Assembly: GCF_016086655.4 (NCBI RefSeq) | Contig: NC_052140.2 | Coordinates: 21,576,001-21,640,000, forward strand | DNA: 64,000 bases | From: Lepeophtheirus salmonis | Lineage: Eukaryota > Arthropoda > Copepoda > Siphonostomatoida > Caligidae | Direction of reading: 5' to 3' | Part shown: positions 26,080 to 37,837 of the stretch, piece by piece | Position numbering within the stretch: the first letter of the stretch is position 1 | Layout of the letters: each line of letters starts with the position of its first letter | The notes under the pieces: model-generated | Database searches by the model: none | What the model was told of the DNA's origin: nothing | The model's input: only the letters and a program-made list of their open reading frames with translations | Made by a program: the position numbers and the translations under genes

Positions 26080-26324
26080 TTTAGTTGATGAAGACGGCAG
26101 ATCTAAGTATTAAGTCATGACTAGGGTGTGTGCTCATTAAAGACAGAGTATTGTTGGACTCTGAGTAGAATTGAAGATTTACATCTATGTAAATCTAGCC
26201 TTATATGTCCTTGCTATTTGCAGAGTGTTTTTTTTGTGTGTGTGTTTATTTCCTTCATCTTACAGCTGCTCGAAACTGATCTAATAAAATGTTATCACAA
26301 CTAAGTTGCTCTCCTCTCCCTACC

Positions 26325-26360
<36 letters not shown>

Positions 26361-26420
26361 ACATTCTTCAAATTGTCAAGATTACCATGTTAATTTTCAA
26401 TTCTTTTACTTTTACACAAC
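26080..26420 (+). repeat. SINE-like repeat, copy S3, with internal poly-A
   Basis: Has AAAGACAGAGTATTGTTGGA, 'CTGAGTAGAATTGAAGAT', 'TGTCCTTGCTATTTGCAGAG', 'ATAAAATGTTATCACAACTA', a run of 34 A at 26326-26359, and the 3' tail CAAATTGTCAAGATTACCAT. The A run sits inside the unit just before the tail. Confidence 0.6.
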
Positions 26421-26431
26421 CACAAGATATA

Positions 26432-27297
26432 TATGAGGGTTGTTCAAAAAGTATGTTGATTGTGTATTTTTTTAGGGGAAAATATTTATTTATTTATTAA
26501 TATTTATGTTGTTGCCTTCAAAGGTATCCCCCTCATAGATAATACACTTGTGCCAACGATACAAGAACTTCTCTTAAACACTTTTGTCTATAGACTTGAG
26601 CTCTTCCAGGGATGTAGTCTTTATCTTCTCAATCGTTCTAAATCTCCTTGCTTTCATAGGTCTCTTCAGTTATAGGGAAAAGAAAAAGGCACATGTGAAT
26701 ATGGTGGCTGGGGCATGATTGGGGTGTTGTTTTTGACCAAAAAATCTCTCAGAAGGAAAGATGAGTGTGTGACAGGGGCATTATCGTGATGCAAATTTAC
26801 CGTAATCCCAGACCTTTTCTTCGTATTTCTTCTTGAAAGCGGCGCATAACTTCAAGATAATACTCTTTTAAGCCCGTACGACCATATGGTAAGAACTTCT
26901 GATGCACTACGCTACGGTAGTCGAAAAAAAAAGTGATCAAAACGTACAAGAACGAGGCTTGTTATTGACTTCTTCCCCGCCATCTTGGAAGAGTTTGTAC
27001 GACTTCTAAACATTTTTTTTTTATTCGGAACAGTTTCACCGCTTGCCATTGTCAACCCTGCAAGGGTTTTGGAGTACTTAATTTCATTTTTGACACAAAA
27101 TTCCATGAAAATTCTTTGATCCATGTTTTTTCAATAGCAAAAATTCCCGAACACGCAAAATACTTCACATATAAACTAAACATATTCATATGTGTTTGTG
27201 GCGAGTGTACGAACATAAAAAATAAAAGAATCGATTATACCAAATGTACGTTGCCCGAGAAAATTAACTATTCAAATTACTTTTTGAACACACCTCG
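26432..27297 (-). mobile_element. Mariner-type element with terminal inverted repeats and transposase relic
   Basis: The left end GAGGGTTGTTCAAAAAGTA and the right end (reverse complement GAGGTGTGTTCAAAAAGTA, near 27277-27297) are matching inverted repeats. The minus-strand frame starts at 27124 with MDQRIFMEFCVKNEIKYSKT, the typical N-terminal helix-turn-helix of HTH_48/SETMAR-like mariner transposases. It is scrambled after about 50 residues. Near 26700-26530 a minus frame retains a '...CAFFLFP' to 'SLAQVYYL' tail typical of the family C-terminus. The middle of the catalytic core is deleted, so it is non-autonomous. Confidence 0.65.
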
Positions 27298-27324
27298 TCT
27301 TATACCTCACTGCTAATTGTAGAG

Positions 27325-27540
27325 TTGGTACTTGGAATTGAGACTTACAACTCGACTTGATATCTCAATAACTCGAGGTATCATTTGAATTAAAAAAAAA
27401 AAGACTCGTGACTCAAGTTGGACTGAAAAGCCTTTTGATTGTGAACTCATAAAAAGATTTAAGGTCATGGATCCTTTATGATAATTATGTATCTGAAATG
27501 AGCTACACATAAATCGGAGGACTCGAGCTGAACATGTGTA
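27325..27540. repeat. Degenerate GACTCG/ACTTGG simple-sequence tract
   Basis: Repeated ACTCGACTTG, GACTCGTGACTCAAG and related words. Same type as 6840-6925. Confidence 0.45.
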
Positions 27541-28080
27541 CGAACTAAAATAATCTTTTGCATTTGTGTAAAGAGAAAATGTATTCGTATCCGTTTTGTC
27601 CTTGTTTGTCTGTCAATGCCTAATTGTTTAGTATGTGCTTCATATTTTAAAACTAGGGGACTATTTGTTCTAATAAATTAACATTGTAACAACGACTGTG
27701 TGCACCTTAAGCTTAGCTTTTCATATTAAAAAAGAAAGGAAAATGGGAGAATATAACGTATGGGCTGAAAAGTACAGGACATACACATCGATAGTGCGAT
27801 TTTTTTTCTGTCAAAATTTCATAACAATCTGTTCTTTCGTTTGTGAGCTCCTCTGTTAACTGTGACGCTCTATTTTTGTCATTTCCAAACAATGGATCAA
27901 AAACAATTTGGTGCTTTACTTTGGATTCCTTCTTTTTTTCTCTTTTTTTTTTTGCATAAAACTTTTTATAACTAATATAGAAAATAAAGAACTTCTTTAG
28001 GTTGTAAAATTGAATATGTTCCAGAAATTGAGAATAATACTCTCTAATGTGAGAGATAATCATTTTATGAACAAAATGCA
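27541..28080. other. Intergenic sequence
   Basis: The 122-codon minus frame at 27713-28081 is lysine/phenylalanine-rich because of A/T runs and shows no domain. I do not call it a gene. Confidence 0.4.
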
Positions 28081-28084
28081 TCTT

Positions 28085-28430
28085 TTTGAAAATGGACGTA
28101 AAAAATTAAAAATTATTCTGAAAATGACAGATATTTCAGTGATGGATCAACTTGTATGAGTCATATATTTATGCAAACTAATTTCCAGATAAATTTCTAC
28201 AAACTTTTTTTTTCTACCAATCCAATATTCTATAGGAAATCCACTTTATTTATCTTCTTCTTTTTTTTTTTTTGACTCCTGAAAAAGAAAAAAAAACGAA
28301 ATTGCAATTTTCACCGATATTTGTTTTTCTTTTTTTTTGTATATAACCTTTTTAACTTTGAATAAATTTAGAAAACATTTTTATTCGTTTAGTTGCTTTT
28401 AAAGACGCCAGTCACTTTTGAATTTCTAAC
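28085..28430. repeat. Dispersed repeat L, copy 1
   Basis: Its reverse complement matches 48890-49205 through several blocks: GAAATATCTGTCATTTTC, 'AGAAATTTGTCTGGA', 'GAAATTGCAATTTTCACCGA' and its counterpart, and a TTTAGTTGCTTTTAAAGACG / GGCGTTTCAAGCAACAACTA block. Non-coding and of unknown class. Confidence 0.55.
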
Positions 28431-28749
28431 TCAACACCTTATCTAGTCTCCTGGGGCTCCAAAAGCAGGGTTTCGGGTATAGAATAAGCCCTCTTACATA
28501 ACTCTCTCTCCGCCCCCAACCAAAAAAAAAAAAAAAATTGGTACCTCCGCCTTGACCATGACCAGATTCAAAAGATGCACTCATTCAAAGTTTCAGCCAC
28601 CTAAGTCCAACGGTGTGGGCACCTATAAAAAAACACACACACAATCTCTATTATATATATATATATATATATACAAATTTGTACTAGGCAAACTGCACTG
28701 AGAAAAGTTGCCCGTGAAAGATTGCTATAGAAGAAAATTGACCGTATTT

Positions 28750-29260
28750 TATGCAAACTTTATGAGTTTTCAAATTTTAAATTTTTTTCCAAAAAAAATT
28801 AAACAATCAACAGTTGTTTACAAAATATGATTTTTTTCGTCTAAAATGTAAAAAATCTAAAGAAATTTACAAAAAATTCAAAAATCTACAGCTTTTTACA
28901 AAAATGAAATATATTGAAGGAGGGGGGATTACAGCCTCTCCAGCCCATCCCTAGCGTACCCCCCTGATTTATGCTATACCGTTAATATTTATATGAGAAA
29001 TAATACTGGCTTTTAATGTAGCATCGCAGGATTTTTGTTTATTTTGGGGGGCGGGAGGGGGCTTAGTTTTTTTCCACAATCCTTAAAAAAATTTAAGTCA
29101 ATGACCTTCTTTTATAAAGCAAAATCGGAAAAAAAAAAATTCTTAATTACCTTTCTTTTTTTAGAAGACAAATCCTTAAATTGATTTGAGGGGGGTTAAT
29201 TTTTTTCCCCATAAATTTTTTTTTTTTATTTCTCCGTTTAGGGGGGAGGAATACTACAGC
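28750..29260. repeat. AT-rich dispersed repeat with G-rich blocks, copy 2
   Basis: Same organisation as 16250-16720: A/T words, then GGAGGGGGGATTACAGCCTC, then a further GGGGAGGAATACTACAGCCC near 29242. A (TA)n tract lies just upstream at 28651-28673. Confidence 0.4.
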
Positions 29261-29289
29261 CCCTGTTTTGGGTCTGCTTTAACATTAAA

Positions 29290-29985
29290 AAAAGAAAACA
29301 AATATGACGTGATTTGGTCTCTAAGGCGCTACCTAGTTGATTTTTTTTTTAAAAATGAGGCATCAATTAATATTTTCTAATATACCAGGATTAGTGTTGA
29401 GCCATCAGACCAATCAGAACGTCACGTACATATAAATCAAATCTTGCAGACACTTAGTTCAACTCATATTTTTACAACCCTGACCAGTGTTGTGTCGGCC
29501 CTTATTTTGGATTGAGTGGAAGTCAAACATCAGATGCACACGTGTTATGGTATAATCTTGTATTTTTATTAACTTTGATTAACACCAAGTCTTTACTGTG
29601 CAATTTTTTTCCCGGAAAATCACAGGATGAAAAGTTAAGCTTCTTTAAATGATAACCCCCCCCATACACCCCCAGGACTGCAGTCCTGTCCAGTTCAGTC
29701 CTGCATATCAATCCTAAAACTTATAAAGTTCGGTCCTTGATGATGTCACTCAACTTTATCATTTATTCTTTGTTTATTTAGTTCTAGTACTGACAGTCTG
29801 AAGGACTGATAGAACAGAGCTTAAGACTCGACTGGCCGGAATTAATATGGACTGACTCAACAATAACCCCGGTTAAACTAGAAAGTATGAGTTTATAACT
29901 CATTTTAACAACGAGTCTGTGTAGTTAAAACTCAGCCAAGTAGCACAAAAGAGAATAAAAACTCCATGACTGAGTCATCACCTTA
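29290..29985. other. Intergenic sequence with short self-complementary AGTCCTG words
   Basis: No gene. 'CCAGGACTGCAGTCCTGTCC' near 29672 is palindromic around CTGCAG. Related words (AGGACCGCAGTCTTGAG) lie near 22115, so this is probably a small dispersed repeat. Confidence 0.35.
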
Positions 29986-29989
29986 TTTT

Positions 29990-30260
29990 TTTTTTTTTTT
30001 CTCCAGCTGTTATTATTATTTTTTCATTCTTGAGGAGAGAATATCTGAGTATTGAGATGCCACGTGTAGGTAGCCTTATGAAAAACGGAGAGTATCACAA
30101 AGGATTTCTTGAGGAGTTATCCACTATATTATTAAAAGCAAACTTTGTCTTTTGGTCAACGCTTAATAACTCCGGGGAAATCCGAACAACCAATTTTCTG
30201 AGTGTTTTTTTTTGTTTTTGTTTTTTTTCTGTGCAACTGCACAAAGATGTTCCCCAATGA
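29990..30260 (+). repeat. SINE-like repeat, partial copy S4
   Basis: Shares TTTTTTCATTCTTGAGGAG and AGAATATCTGAGTATTGAGA with copies S1 and S2. It diverges after about 30130. The 76-codon frame at 30030 lies inside it and is not a gene. Confidence 0.45.
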
Positions 30261-31380
30261 TTTTATTTACGTTGCCAGGGTGATACAGTTGTATCTGAGT
30301 TCCAAATAGCTAAGGGATCCTTATGGATCTGGCAGGGGTTTAAGGGACCAGACAGTGTAAAAGGAGCAATATTGCCGGACATTACTAAATAATTAGCCTT
30401 TGCTCTAAATCTTTACAATGTCATGTTAGAAAACTAATTTAAGTCAAGAATGGTTGCCTGAATTGTCTTATCAGTTACAAAGGAGTCTTAGTTTTATCTC
30501 TAAGATAAGTAATCAAGGTTTAAAATTTGACTGCATGGATTAACTTTTCTTTTTATTTAGATAAACATGAAATAAATGAAAGTGTGATACTAAAAGCTGT
30601 TCGTGCTAAGATTGGAAGAAGATATGGATTTAATTCTAACATTTTTTTATTAGTACATTTACTTTATAATTAATAATTATTTAGATATCATCGGTAAACA
30701 AATATCTATCCTGTGCACAATTGTAATATATAGCAACTTCCACATGAAAAAAAGGGGTGATGATCTTTTTTTTGATTAAACTCCACGTCTGGCTTGTGTT
30801 TTGCAATCTAAAGTTATGACGTACTTAACAGAATTCCGATGTCAGTACAATAAAATATTATTTGGATCAATCTATTATTTCAATATTCTGTATTTATAAT
30901 TTATTGTTATTATGAGTTATATGACTCTAATTGTTTAATTTGGTATATTAAACATAAATGTATGACGGTTTATTTTTCAGTAAGTAGATTATATTTAATT
31001 TAAGCTTTCTTTTTTAAACTTGGAACTTCCAAATACTCTACTTTGTCGTTTTATTAGTTATTATTCTGAGAATAAGGTTCATAATGAATTACAGTTTCAT
31101 GGAGTGTGACGTTTTCAAATCTACTATAATGGGTAAGAAACGTCAATACTACGTAGTATATCTTGTTTAAACATTTTGCTAATAAATACTTTTGCTATAC
31201 CTTCAAAAATCATAATAAAACAGGTAGCTGATAATCACATCAGTATTTTAAACAATCATACCATAAGTATTTATCCCCCCCTTCTCCTGGCCCCGCATTT
31301 TTCTTTACAGGATTATCAACTTTAACAATGATGTAAATCCGGTGTGTTTTTTAGGTGGTCCGTTAATTTGTAATTGTTAG
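30261..31380. other. Intergenic AT-rich sequence
   Basis: No gene, RNA or repeat recognised. Confidence 0.5.
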
Positions 31381-31384
31381 TATA

Positions 31385-31750
31385 AAGAAGAATTTTCTTT
31401 CCCTGAGCAGTTATCATTATTATTTAACTACTGAGTAGTGAATAGATTCAATCATATTCAAACCCTATTTGAACGTGCATGTGTGCATAAAAGACGGAGT
31501 GTAACCCTGAAGATTTGTTGCGGAGTTATAATTCTAAGTCCTTGTCGGACTCAGAGGTGAATTGGTGATCGAGATTGGATTAATTCAAGCAAATGTCCTT
31601 GTTTATATCCTTTTTCCCTTCCTTTATTGTCAAAGCTGATATCATGAAACGTCATGAGCAGTATTATTTATCTCTTCCAAAACATTCTTCAAATTGTTAG
31701 GGTAACCATATTGATTTTCGGTTTCTTTTTTTTTAACACGCCCATTTCAC
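31385..31750 (+). repeat. SINE-like repeat, copy S5
   Basis: Has AAAGACGGAGTGTAACCCTG, 'TAAGTCCTTGTCGGACTCAG', 'GGTGATCGAGATTGG', 'TCATGAAACGTCATGAGCAG', and the 3' tail AAATTGTTAGGGTAACCATA. Collinear with S1-S3. Confidence 0.6.
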
Positions 31751-32690
31751 CTTTGTTGATGACAATGATGAGACATGGAGGGAACACTTAAATGAATATG
31801 GAACGATATTTTCTTTTGGTGTGCGCATTTTTTTTTACTAGAGTGCAAATGGATTTATCATATTAATAAAGTAAATGCAGTAAAACTCTATTAATTTCAT
31901 TAACAAAGGAGTCTAATTCTTGATATTTTCTCATTTCATCCATTGAGAAAGTAATATTTCCATCCGAAAATCAGAACTTGGTGCAACACTCCCGATTTAA
32001 CAGTTTTAAAATATAATAAGGCAACATAGCCACATATAAAATAAATTAGCGGCTCCAAACCTTTAAATAAATCTAATTCCATTGCAGAATTTGAATATAT
32101 AAAACTGATACATGGTGAAACATCTTGTTCACTTGTATAATTAGACTCCTTTGCATCGACAAAAATTGAGGTAATTGATGATATTGATTTTAAAAGTACA
32201 CTATATTATTATAAAAACTGCTTCAATTTTAGAATCCAAGCAATTCATTAAATATGGGTCCTATTCAGTCATTCACTTCTGAATATTTATATAATCAACA
32301 AAGCAGCTCACCATTTCTTGAAATACATGGGAGAACATAACTATTAATCGATATTATGCTATGTTATTTGAATATTTATAACAGTTTACATGATTAATGA
32401 AATTGTATGATTTTTATGAAACTTGTAGAAAAAAATTAAAGAAAAAAATTAGATTGTTTACGACTTTACTTGGCATATGTATTTAATTATTTATAGATAG
32501 GAACTTGAAGGAAATTTATAGATCTAAGCTTATTAATTAATCAAGGAGACTTAGTTTTATCTGATAAATTCTTTCTTTTTCTAGCAAAATGATTTCGGAT
32601 GTTCATTTCATACGAGAAAAAAAATGCAAGCAAATTGAACATGATATTTTATTTAAAAAGTTTTTAAATTTGTGATTATTTTACATTTTG
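31751..32690. other. Intergenic AT-rich sequence
   Basis: No gene or repeat recognised. Confidence 0.5.
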
Positions 32691-32699
32691 CTGTCATTA

Positions 32700-32990
32700 T
32701 CCAAGACAAATGTTCTTCTTTTGTAAATTAAGTATTTACAGTAACAGCAAATACAGGTCTTGGATTCTTAAATCTAAATAATGTGTTTCTTATAGTATGT
32801 ACTTGAAAAACATTCTGTAATATTTGATAAAGATGAATTGCCGTCATGTACATGACATCTTTTGGTCTTTTGAGTCCACCTCTATCGATTGCATCCCAAA
32901 AATGAATTTAAGATATAATGTGTACCACTTTTTATTGACATAAATAGTATCATTTTCTGATGAACAGACCAATTTAACATAACATTTTTG
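32700..32990 (-). pseudogene. Transposase-like C-terminal coding fragment
   Basis: A minus frame near 32905-32735 reads DAIDRGGLKRPKDVMYMTAI, continues about 40 residues in frame (HLYQILQNVFQV, then FKNPRPVF) and ends at TAA. The 'RGGLxxP' segment followed by a hydrophobic helix resembles the C-terminal part of THAP9/P-element-type transposases. It is isolated and has no upstream partner in frame. The family assignment is from memory and tentative. Confidence 0.35.
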
Positions 32991-33040
32991 TTGTAAACAT
33001 TTTATTATGCTAAAGACTATAAATCCGCTGGCGTAATAAA

Positions 33041-33331
33041 TTACATTTTATATTCTGTTAATTTCATCTAAATCTAGATGAAATTTCTATATGAGAAATC
33101 ATTCTCAAAAATGTTTTTGAATTATCTTCAACGTTTCATAAAGAAGATTTGACTAGGAAAATTTCTTTTAATTTTCTTAAAAAGTAATTACCAAGCTCCA
33201 AGTTGACGATACCATACGAATATCCTTTTAATTGGGGCATAATTTATTTTTTCTGAGTAATATAACCTTAGCGCGTTTTATACGTAGGAGGTAAGTCCTC
33301 GGCCAATCCTTAAACTTAAAAATTTGACCGA
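33041..33331 (-). repeat. Arm of a ~290-bp near-identical inverted pair (partner 40672-40965)
   Basis: The reverse complement of 40672-40965 matches with only a handful of differences, including GCGCGTTTTATACGTAGGAG, 'TCCTCGGCCAATCCTTAAAC' and TTTCATCTAAATCTAGATGA. A third, diverged copy lies at 43725-43860. No coding potential, so a recently mobile non-autonomous repeat is likely. Confidence 0.75.
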
Positions 33332-33599
33332 ACTATAAAACGATCAAGATAATGTTCTTTATTATATTCAACGGCAAGAATTTCTAGCAAAGATGGGTTT
33401 TCCGCTATTAATTTTAAAATTTATAATTAGTAAAAATATTCTTTTGAATTTTTTGTTGAAGATTTAATTTTTATAATTTATGACAATATTGAATATTTTT
33501 TTAGACTCTGTTGCCTTGTAACTACTCCAGCATTCCGGAACGAAGCAAAGACACTTATGAAAAACGATCAGCGAGTTTGTCTTAATAGTTTGTATTAAT

Positions 33600-33965
33600 C
33601 AAATAATTTGAATTAAAATACAAGGTGTGCCCCTATGAAACAAGACTTCTTTTTTTTAAATTTTGAACGTTTATTGGGAAAAAACGTTTACAAATTTAAT
33701 TTTCAAAGTATGCACCTTCGCTCGCCATACATTTTTCCCATCTTTCATGCAATTTATGGATGCCTTTCCAAAAAAATTGTTCGTCTTTGGGTGTAACCCA
33801 GTCCCATTTTTTGGCTTCAACGTGAGAATCGAAGCTTAAATCATTGAGTGCGTGGTCCCATCGATGCAAACAAGTAGTAAAAGGAAGGCGCCAGGTCTGG
33901 TGAGTAAGCCCCTTAAGCAAAATGTTCCCAGTTGTACGATTCAACAAATCCAACTACTTTGAAAT
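33600..33965 (-). pseudogene. Mos1/SETMAR-like mariner transposase, C-terminal fragment
   Basis: Reading leftwards from about 33953, a frame gives FDSHVEAKKW, then 'DEQFFWKGIHKLHERWEKCM' and ends 'SEGAYFEN' at a stop near 33696. This is the C-terminal end of a mariner transposase. The outer end AGGTGTGCCCCTATGAAAC near 33624 is similar to the inverted repeat of the mariner at 41788-42565. The N-terminal and catalytic parts are missing. Confidence 0.7.
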
Positions 33966-34429
33966 CTAGATACCTATAATAAAGGATCGGAACAAGGGGA
34001 CACACTCCAATTAAATGAAGCGTATTGTCAGTTTAAAAACGTTAATATTATATTAATTTAACTATATACCTACTACATATTTAGATAGTATGTTCTAAAT
34101 AGTTTCTAATTATTTGATTTAAACCGCAAAACCTAACCAAATACTTTTTATACCTATATGATACCATTTTTAAAAGCTGTAAGATATAGTTGAAATTTCT
34201 TGTTGGCTGTGTTTGATAGTTATTGTATAATAGTTTTTAATATAATTATATATGTAAAACAATATATGAATTACTCCTTTAAATATTTTCATTAAATTTT
34301 ACTAGACCTGCATAGTTTTTAGTTTGAATAAAAGTTGAGCTTTATTTTCAGCTAAATAACTTGAATTCCTTTTGGAACATAATTCAAATGTAAATTTCCT
34401 TATAATTCAGATGAAGAATTATCAACCTC
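33966..34429. other. Intergenic AT-rich sequence
   Basis: Nothing recognised. Confidence 0.5.
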
Positions 34430-34690
34430 CAAAAACCTCAGACATTCGATCAAGTTTAATAATTGTTTGCATCCTTTGTGCTTCAGCACAAGAAGATTTT
34501 GATGTTCTTCTGGTGTTTTACTCAACCATGGAATGATTATGAAGATTTAATGTCTTAACTTCATCTTCCTCCAGCGAACGGTGTTTCATAGGTTCGTCTG
34601 AGCATATATATTCTTTGCAAAAATCTTTGTCTTTGTAAGGAAGGGAACAAATATGTTTCTTATAACTATCAATTAATTTCCCATCTAAAA
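34430..34690 (-). pseudogene. Unrecognised coding-like fragment
   Basis: A minus frame from about 34685 reads DGKLIDSYKKHICSLPYKDK, continues DFCKEYICSDEPMKHRSLEE and reaches a stop after 'NHSMVE'. Low A/T bias compared with its flanks and balanced residues suggest real former coding sequence, possibly a transposon protein. I do not recognise the family. Confidence 0.3.
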
Positions 34691-35080
34691 ATATTTTTTT
34701 TTAAACTGAAGGGTGAAGTATTTTAAAATATATTAAAAAAAATATTTGTAAAATATAATTTTTAAATCATTTTCCAAAAGCAAAGAAGTTGTTTTTAAGC
34801 TCTAAGTCAAATTATTTATAGCTATTAAGTCTCTTTTTATTTTTTACTTGAAGTTATTTCAAGTAAATTTAGCTTTTTTAATTACAATTCGATTCTATAT
34901 TGTGTAATTCTGTTTAGTACAAAATTAAGAAAAGTATCAAAATATAATTAATAAGCATCTAATTTTGAGGTATAATAGATTTCTATTTTTCTAAAAACTC
35001 ATCATTTTTGCTAAGAAATCGATGAAAAGAAGATTCTTCATTCTCTTTAACATATTTTCCAGCAATTTTTCCAATTTCAC

Positions 35081-37379
35081 AATTTGCCAAAGAACATTTT
35101 GCCGAACAGACATTTCGCCGAAGGATTATTTGTGACATTTGTCCAAAATATAATATTTAATAATGCTATATTGATATATGGGATTTTATATTTTAATTCA
35201 ATTAAAAATGATTGTATGTTAAATTGCCAGATTGTTATAGTTCTTATAGTATATATGTTCTATAAGTCAATTAATTAGTCTTCTTTTCCAAAAAAATATT
35301 TTTTTTTATTAATTAGGTATATTCATAATTGATCATTATATATATATATGAACACAACACAGTAACATGTAGTTCGAATCTTTACCGTTCTAGTACTTTA
35401 AATAAATTAAATAATAAACAAACACGACGGTGATTCAATCAAATGGACGATGTGCTAATAAGTAATATCCCTAATATATCCGTTATCAATTATTGTTCGA
35501 CATGATGGACTTACCCTTTGATTAAAGAGATCTTTTATTTTTATAATGTGTGGATTTTAGTTTAAAATTTGTCTCTCCTTTTACTCAATTGTTTTTCTTT
35601 GTTATGTCTAATATGTTCAAATTGGTAAATTAGATAGATTTCACAGAATAGTTTTATAAATGTATGAGCGAGGAAAACTAGAATTTAAAGGTGTGTTCGT
35701 CTAAAATTGAACACTCCTTTAAATTTTACGGCTTGAAGGCTTGAAGAGGGCTTCTCTTCTAGACCTTAAGGCCAAGATCTTTCTTAACTAGCCGATCCAT
35801 GGTCCTTTTGCTGACGTTGAACTACCTGGAGAGGCCGCTGACGGTAACCTCGCCTCTCTTGTCCTCGACATACTTTTTCACGGCAGCAACCATTTCGTAC
35901 AACCTTCGAGGCCTTGAATTAGATCTTGTGGTCGCCTCAGGAGTCCCTTTGGCTACCACGCTGTAAACGGTGGTGCGGTTGCAGTTGAGAACCTTGGCAA
36001 TTTCAGTGGGAGTTTTTCCCCGCAGTGAAAGTTCCAAAATTGCGACTCGACGTCTCTCCATATTATCGGCTGTTGTTATACTGTTGCTATTTAGATTTTG
36101 CTGGAGTTTTGTTTATAACTAGTCAAGACCCTTTCCTCGAAGTATAAACCGGTTTGAACTCAATAAAATCACGAATATGTGCATGGTGTAAAATTTAAAG
36201 GAGTTTTCAGTTTTAGACACACACACCTGTAATACCGGCAAGAGAAAATTAAGACACCTAGAAATGATCTAATGTATGAAACTTTCCCATAGAGTTGGCT
36301 CCAAACATACGTACTGGAATGGACCAAATTGGATATTTAGAGGAAGTGTATGAAACAAAAATTTAAAGACGTCTCTATAGTAATTAAATATGTATATACA
36401 TTTATTCAAGAAATTAATTAACTGATGGAATTTAACACTCACAAAAGGTTTTTATCTTCCTGTATATTCTTTTTTTATTTAAGTAAATTATTGAAATGGA
36501 AGTTACATATCGTACTAGAAAAATACATACGTTGCAAGAATTAACTCATAACTTGGTTTGACATTGATTGAAGGTATGCACTCACAATCCTAGATACACA
36601 ACTCCGAGGGTTTGAGTCCCTTGAGTGATTACGAAATGAAGCCGATTTTGTATTCTTTGTGTAGGAAAGAAGGTTCACGAAGAGACAAAGACCAACGTTC
36701 TCATCTTTTTATTCAAAATCCAGATTGATCCAACTGTACTGTTCACTGTCCAACTTGACAGTTTTCCTGGCTTACATCTCTCATTTCCTCGTGCTCTCCA
36801 ACGACCCCACCTTTGAGTCCCTGCCCAAATGTTCTCAGTAGTTTGCTTAACCACAGACAACCTCATCTTTTTTCGAAAAATCCTGGAGCATAACAAAGTA
36901 AAAGTCTGAAATCACTACTCTTCCCTGATCTGATGTCCATTCATGAGTCTTTTCAAATATATATAATCCATCATGTCGAACAATAATTTATAATGGATAT
37001 ATTAGGGATTTTACTTATTAGTACATCATCCATTTTATTCAATCACTGTCGTGTTTGTTTATTATTTAATTTATTTAAAGTACTAGAACAGTGAAAGATT
37101 CGAACTACATGCCACTGTGCTGTGTTCATCTATATAATGATCAATAATGAATATAGCTAATTATTAAAAAAAATATTTTTAGGAAAAGATGACTAATTAA
37201 TTGACTTATAGAACATATATAACAATTGTACAATTTAACATAAAATCATTTTTAATTAAATTAAAATATGCAATCCCATATATCAATATATTATTTATTA
37301 ACTATTATGTTTCAGCCAAATATTCCAAATAATCCTTCGGCGAAATATCTGTTCGGCAAAAAAAAACATCGCCAAATTG
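35081..37379. mobile_element. Long-inverted-repeat element (arms ~430 bp)
   Basis: The left arm 35081-35511 matches the reverse complement of the right arm 36966-37379. Outer ends share TTTGCCGAACAGACATTTCG / TTTGCCGAACAGATATTTCG, and inner ends share TTGTTCGACATGATGGA. The interior (1.45 kb) holds a nested Tc1-type MITE at 35689-36228 and a 73-codon minus frame (36896-36675) with no domain I recognise. The arms are diverged by scattered substitutions, so this is an old insertion. The partial MVP duplication begins only about 30 bp to its right. Confidence 0.65.
35689..36228 (-). mobile_element. Nested Tc1/mariner MITE with 41-bp inverted repeats and a helix-turn-helix remnant
   Basis: The left end (35689-35729, starting AGGTGTGTTCGTCTAAAATT) matches the reverse complement of 36188-36228 with few differences. 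Inside, a minus frame from 36061 to 35822 starts MERRRVAILELSLRGKTPTE and includes AKVLNCNRTTVYSVV, a transposase helix-turn-helix. The catalytic core is deleted. This is a non-autonomous internal-deletion derivative of about 540 bp inserted within the larger inverted-repeat element. Confidence 0.8.
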
Positions 37380-37410
37380 TCCTCGAACCATAATAAAGGT
37401 ACATTCTAGC

Positions 37411-37822
37411 AAATTATAATATAATAAGTTAACGGTCCCCTGCTTAGTTCTCAAGTATTTTATAATTGATCATTTTACAATAGTAGAAAATAAAGTGGAA
37501 ATGAAAAGGTAAAAATATTATCATCTAACTAAATATTTCAAAGACAGAGTGACAATTCTGATAAAATTCGGATCATGAATTACTCATCAATGAATTTATT
37601 TGTATGAGGAATTAATCCAAAGAGACTCGCTCAGCGTAGAAAACAAAGGGTAGCCCTTTACTACTAATCAGGGAGAGAAAATACTTGAATACTACTACTA
37701 GGCTAATGTACGTACGTTGGGCGTTGCTTGGGAGGGCAGGCAAGAAGAAATTGCCTTAAGATTATAATATTTGCGCATAATTCGTAACGTTGCGTCTGTT
37801 TCGTTTATGAATTATTTGTTAG
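37411..37822 (+). repeat. Duplicate of the TEP1-MVP intergenic (promoter) block
   Basis: Closely follows 60460-60862, with shared tracts such as TTATAATATAATAAGTTAA, 'TGATCATGAATTACTCATCA', AGGGAGAGAAAATACTTGAA, 'GTTAATGTACGTACGTTG' (GCTAATGTACGTACGTTG here) and GGGAGGGCAGGCAAG. Small indels separate the two copies. Downstream it runs directly into MVP 3' sequence. Confidence 0.85.
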
Positions 37823-37837
37823 ACAAATAAAATAATA

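Noticed and set aside
27713..28081. 122-codon minus-strand open frame
   Set aside because: Lys/Phe/Tyr-rich sequence caused by A/T runs, no domain, no splice context.
35371..35380. AGTTCGAATC, resembling a Pol III B box
   Set aside because: No A box or tRNA fold around it, and it is part of the inverted-repeat arm (also present in the other arm).
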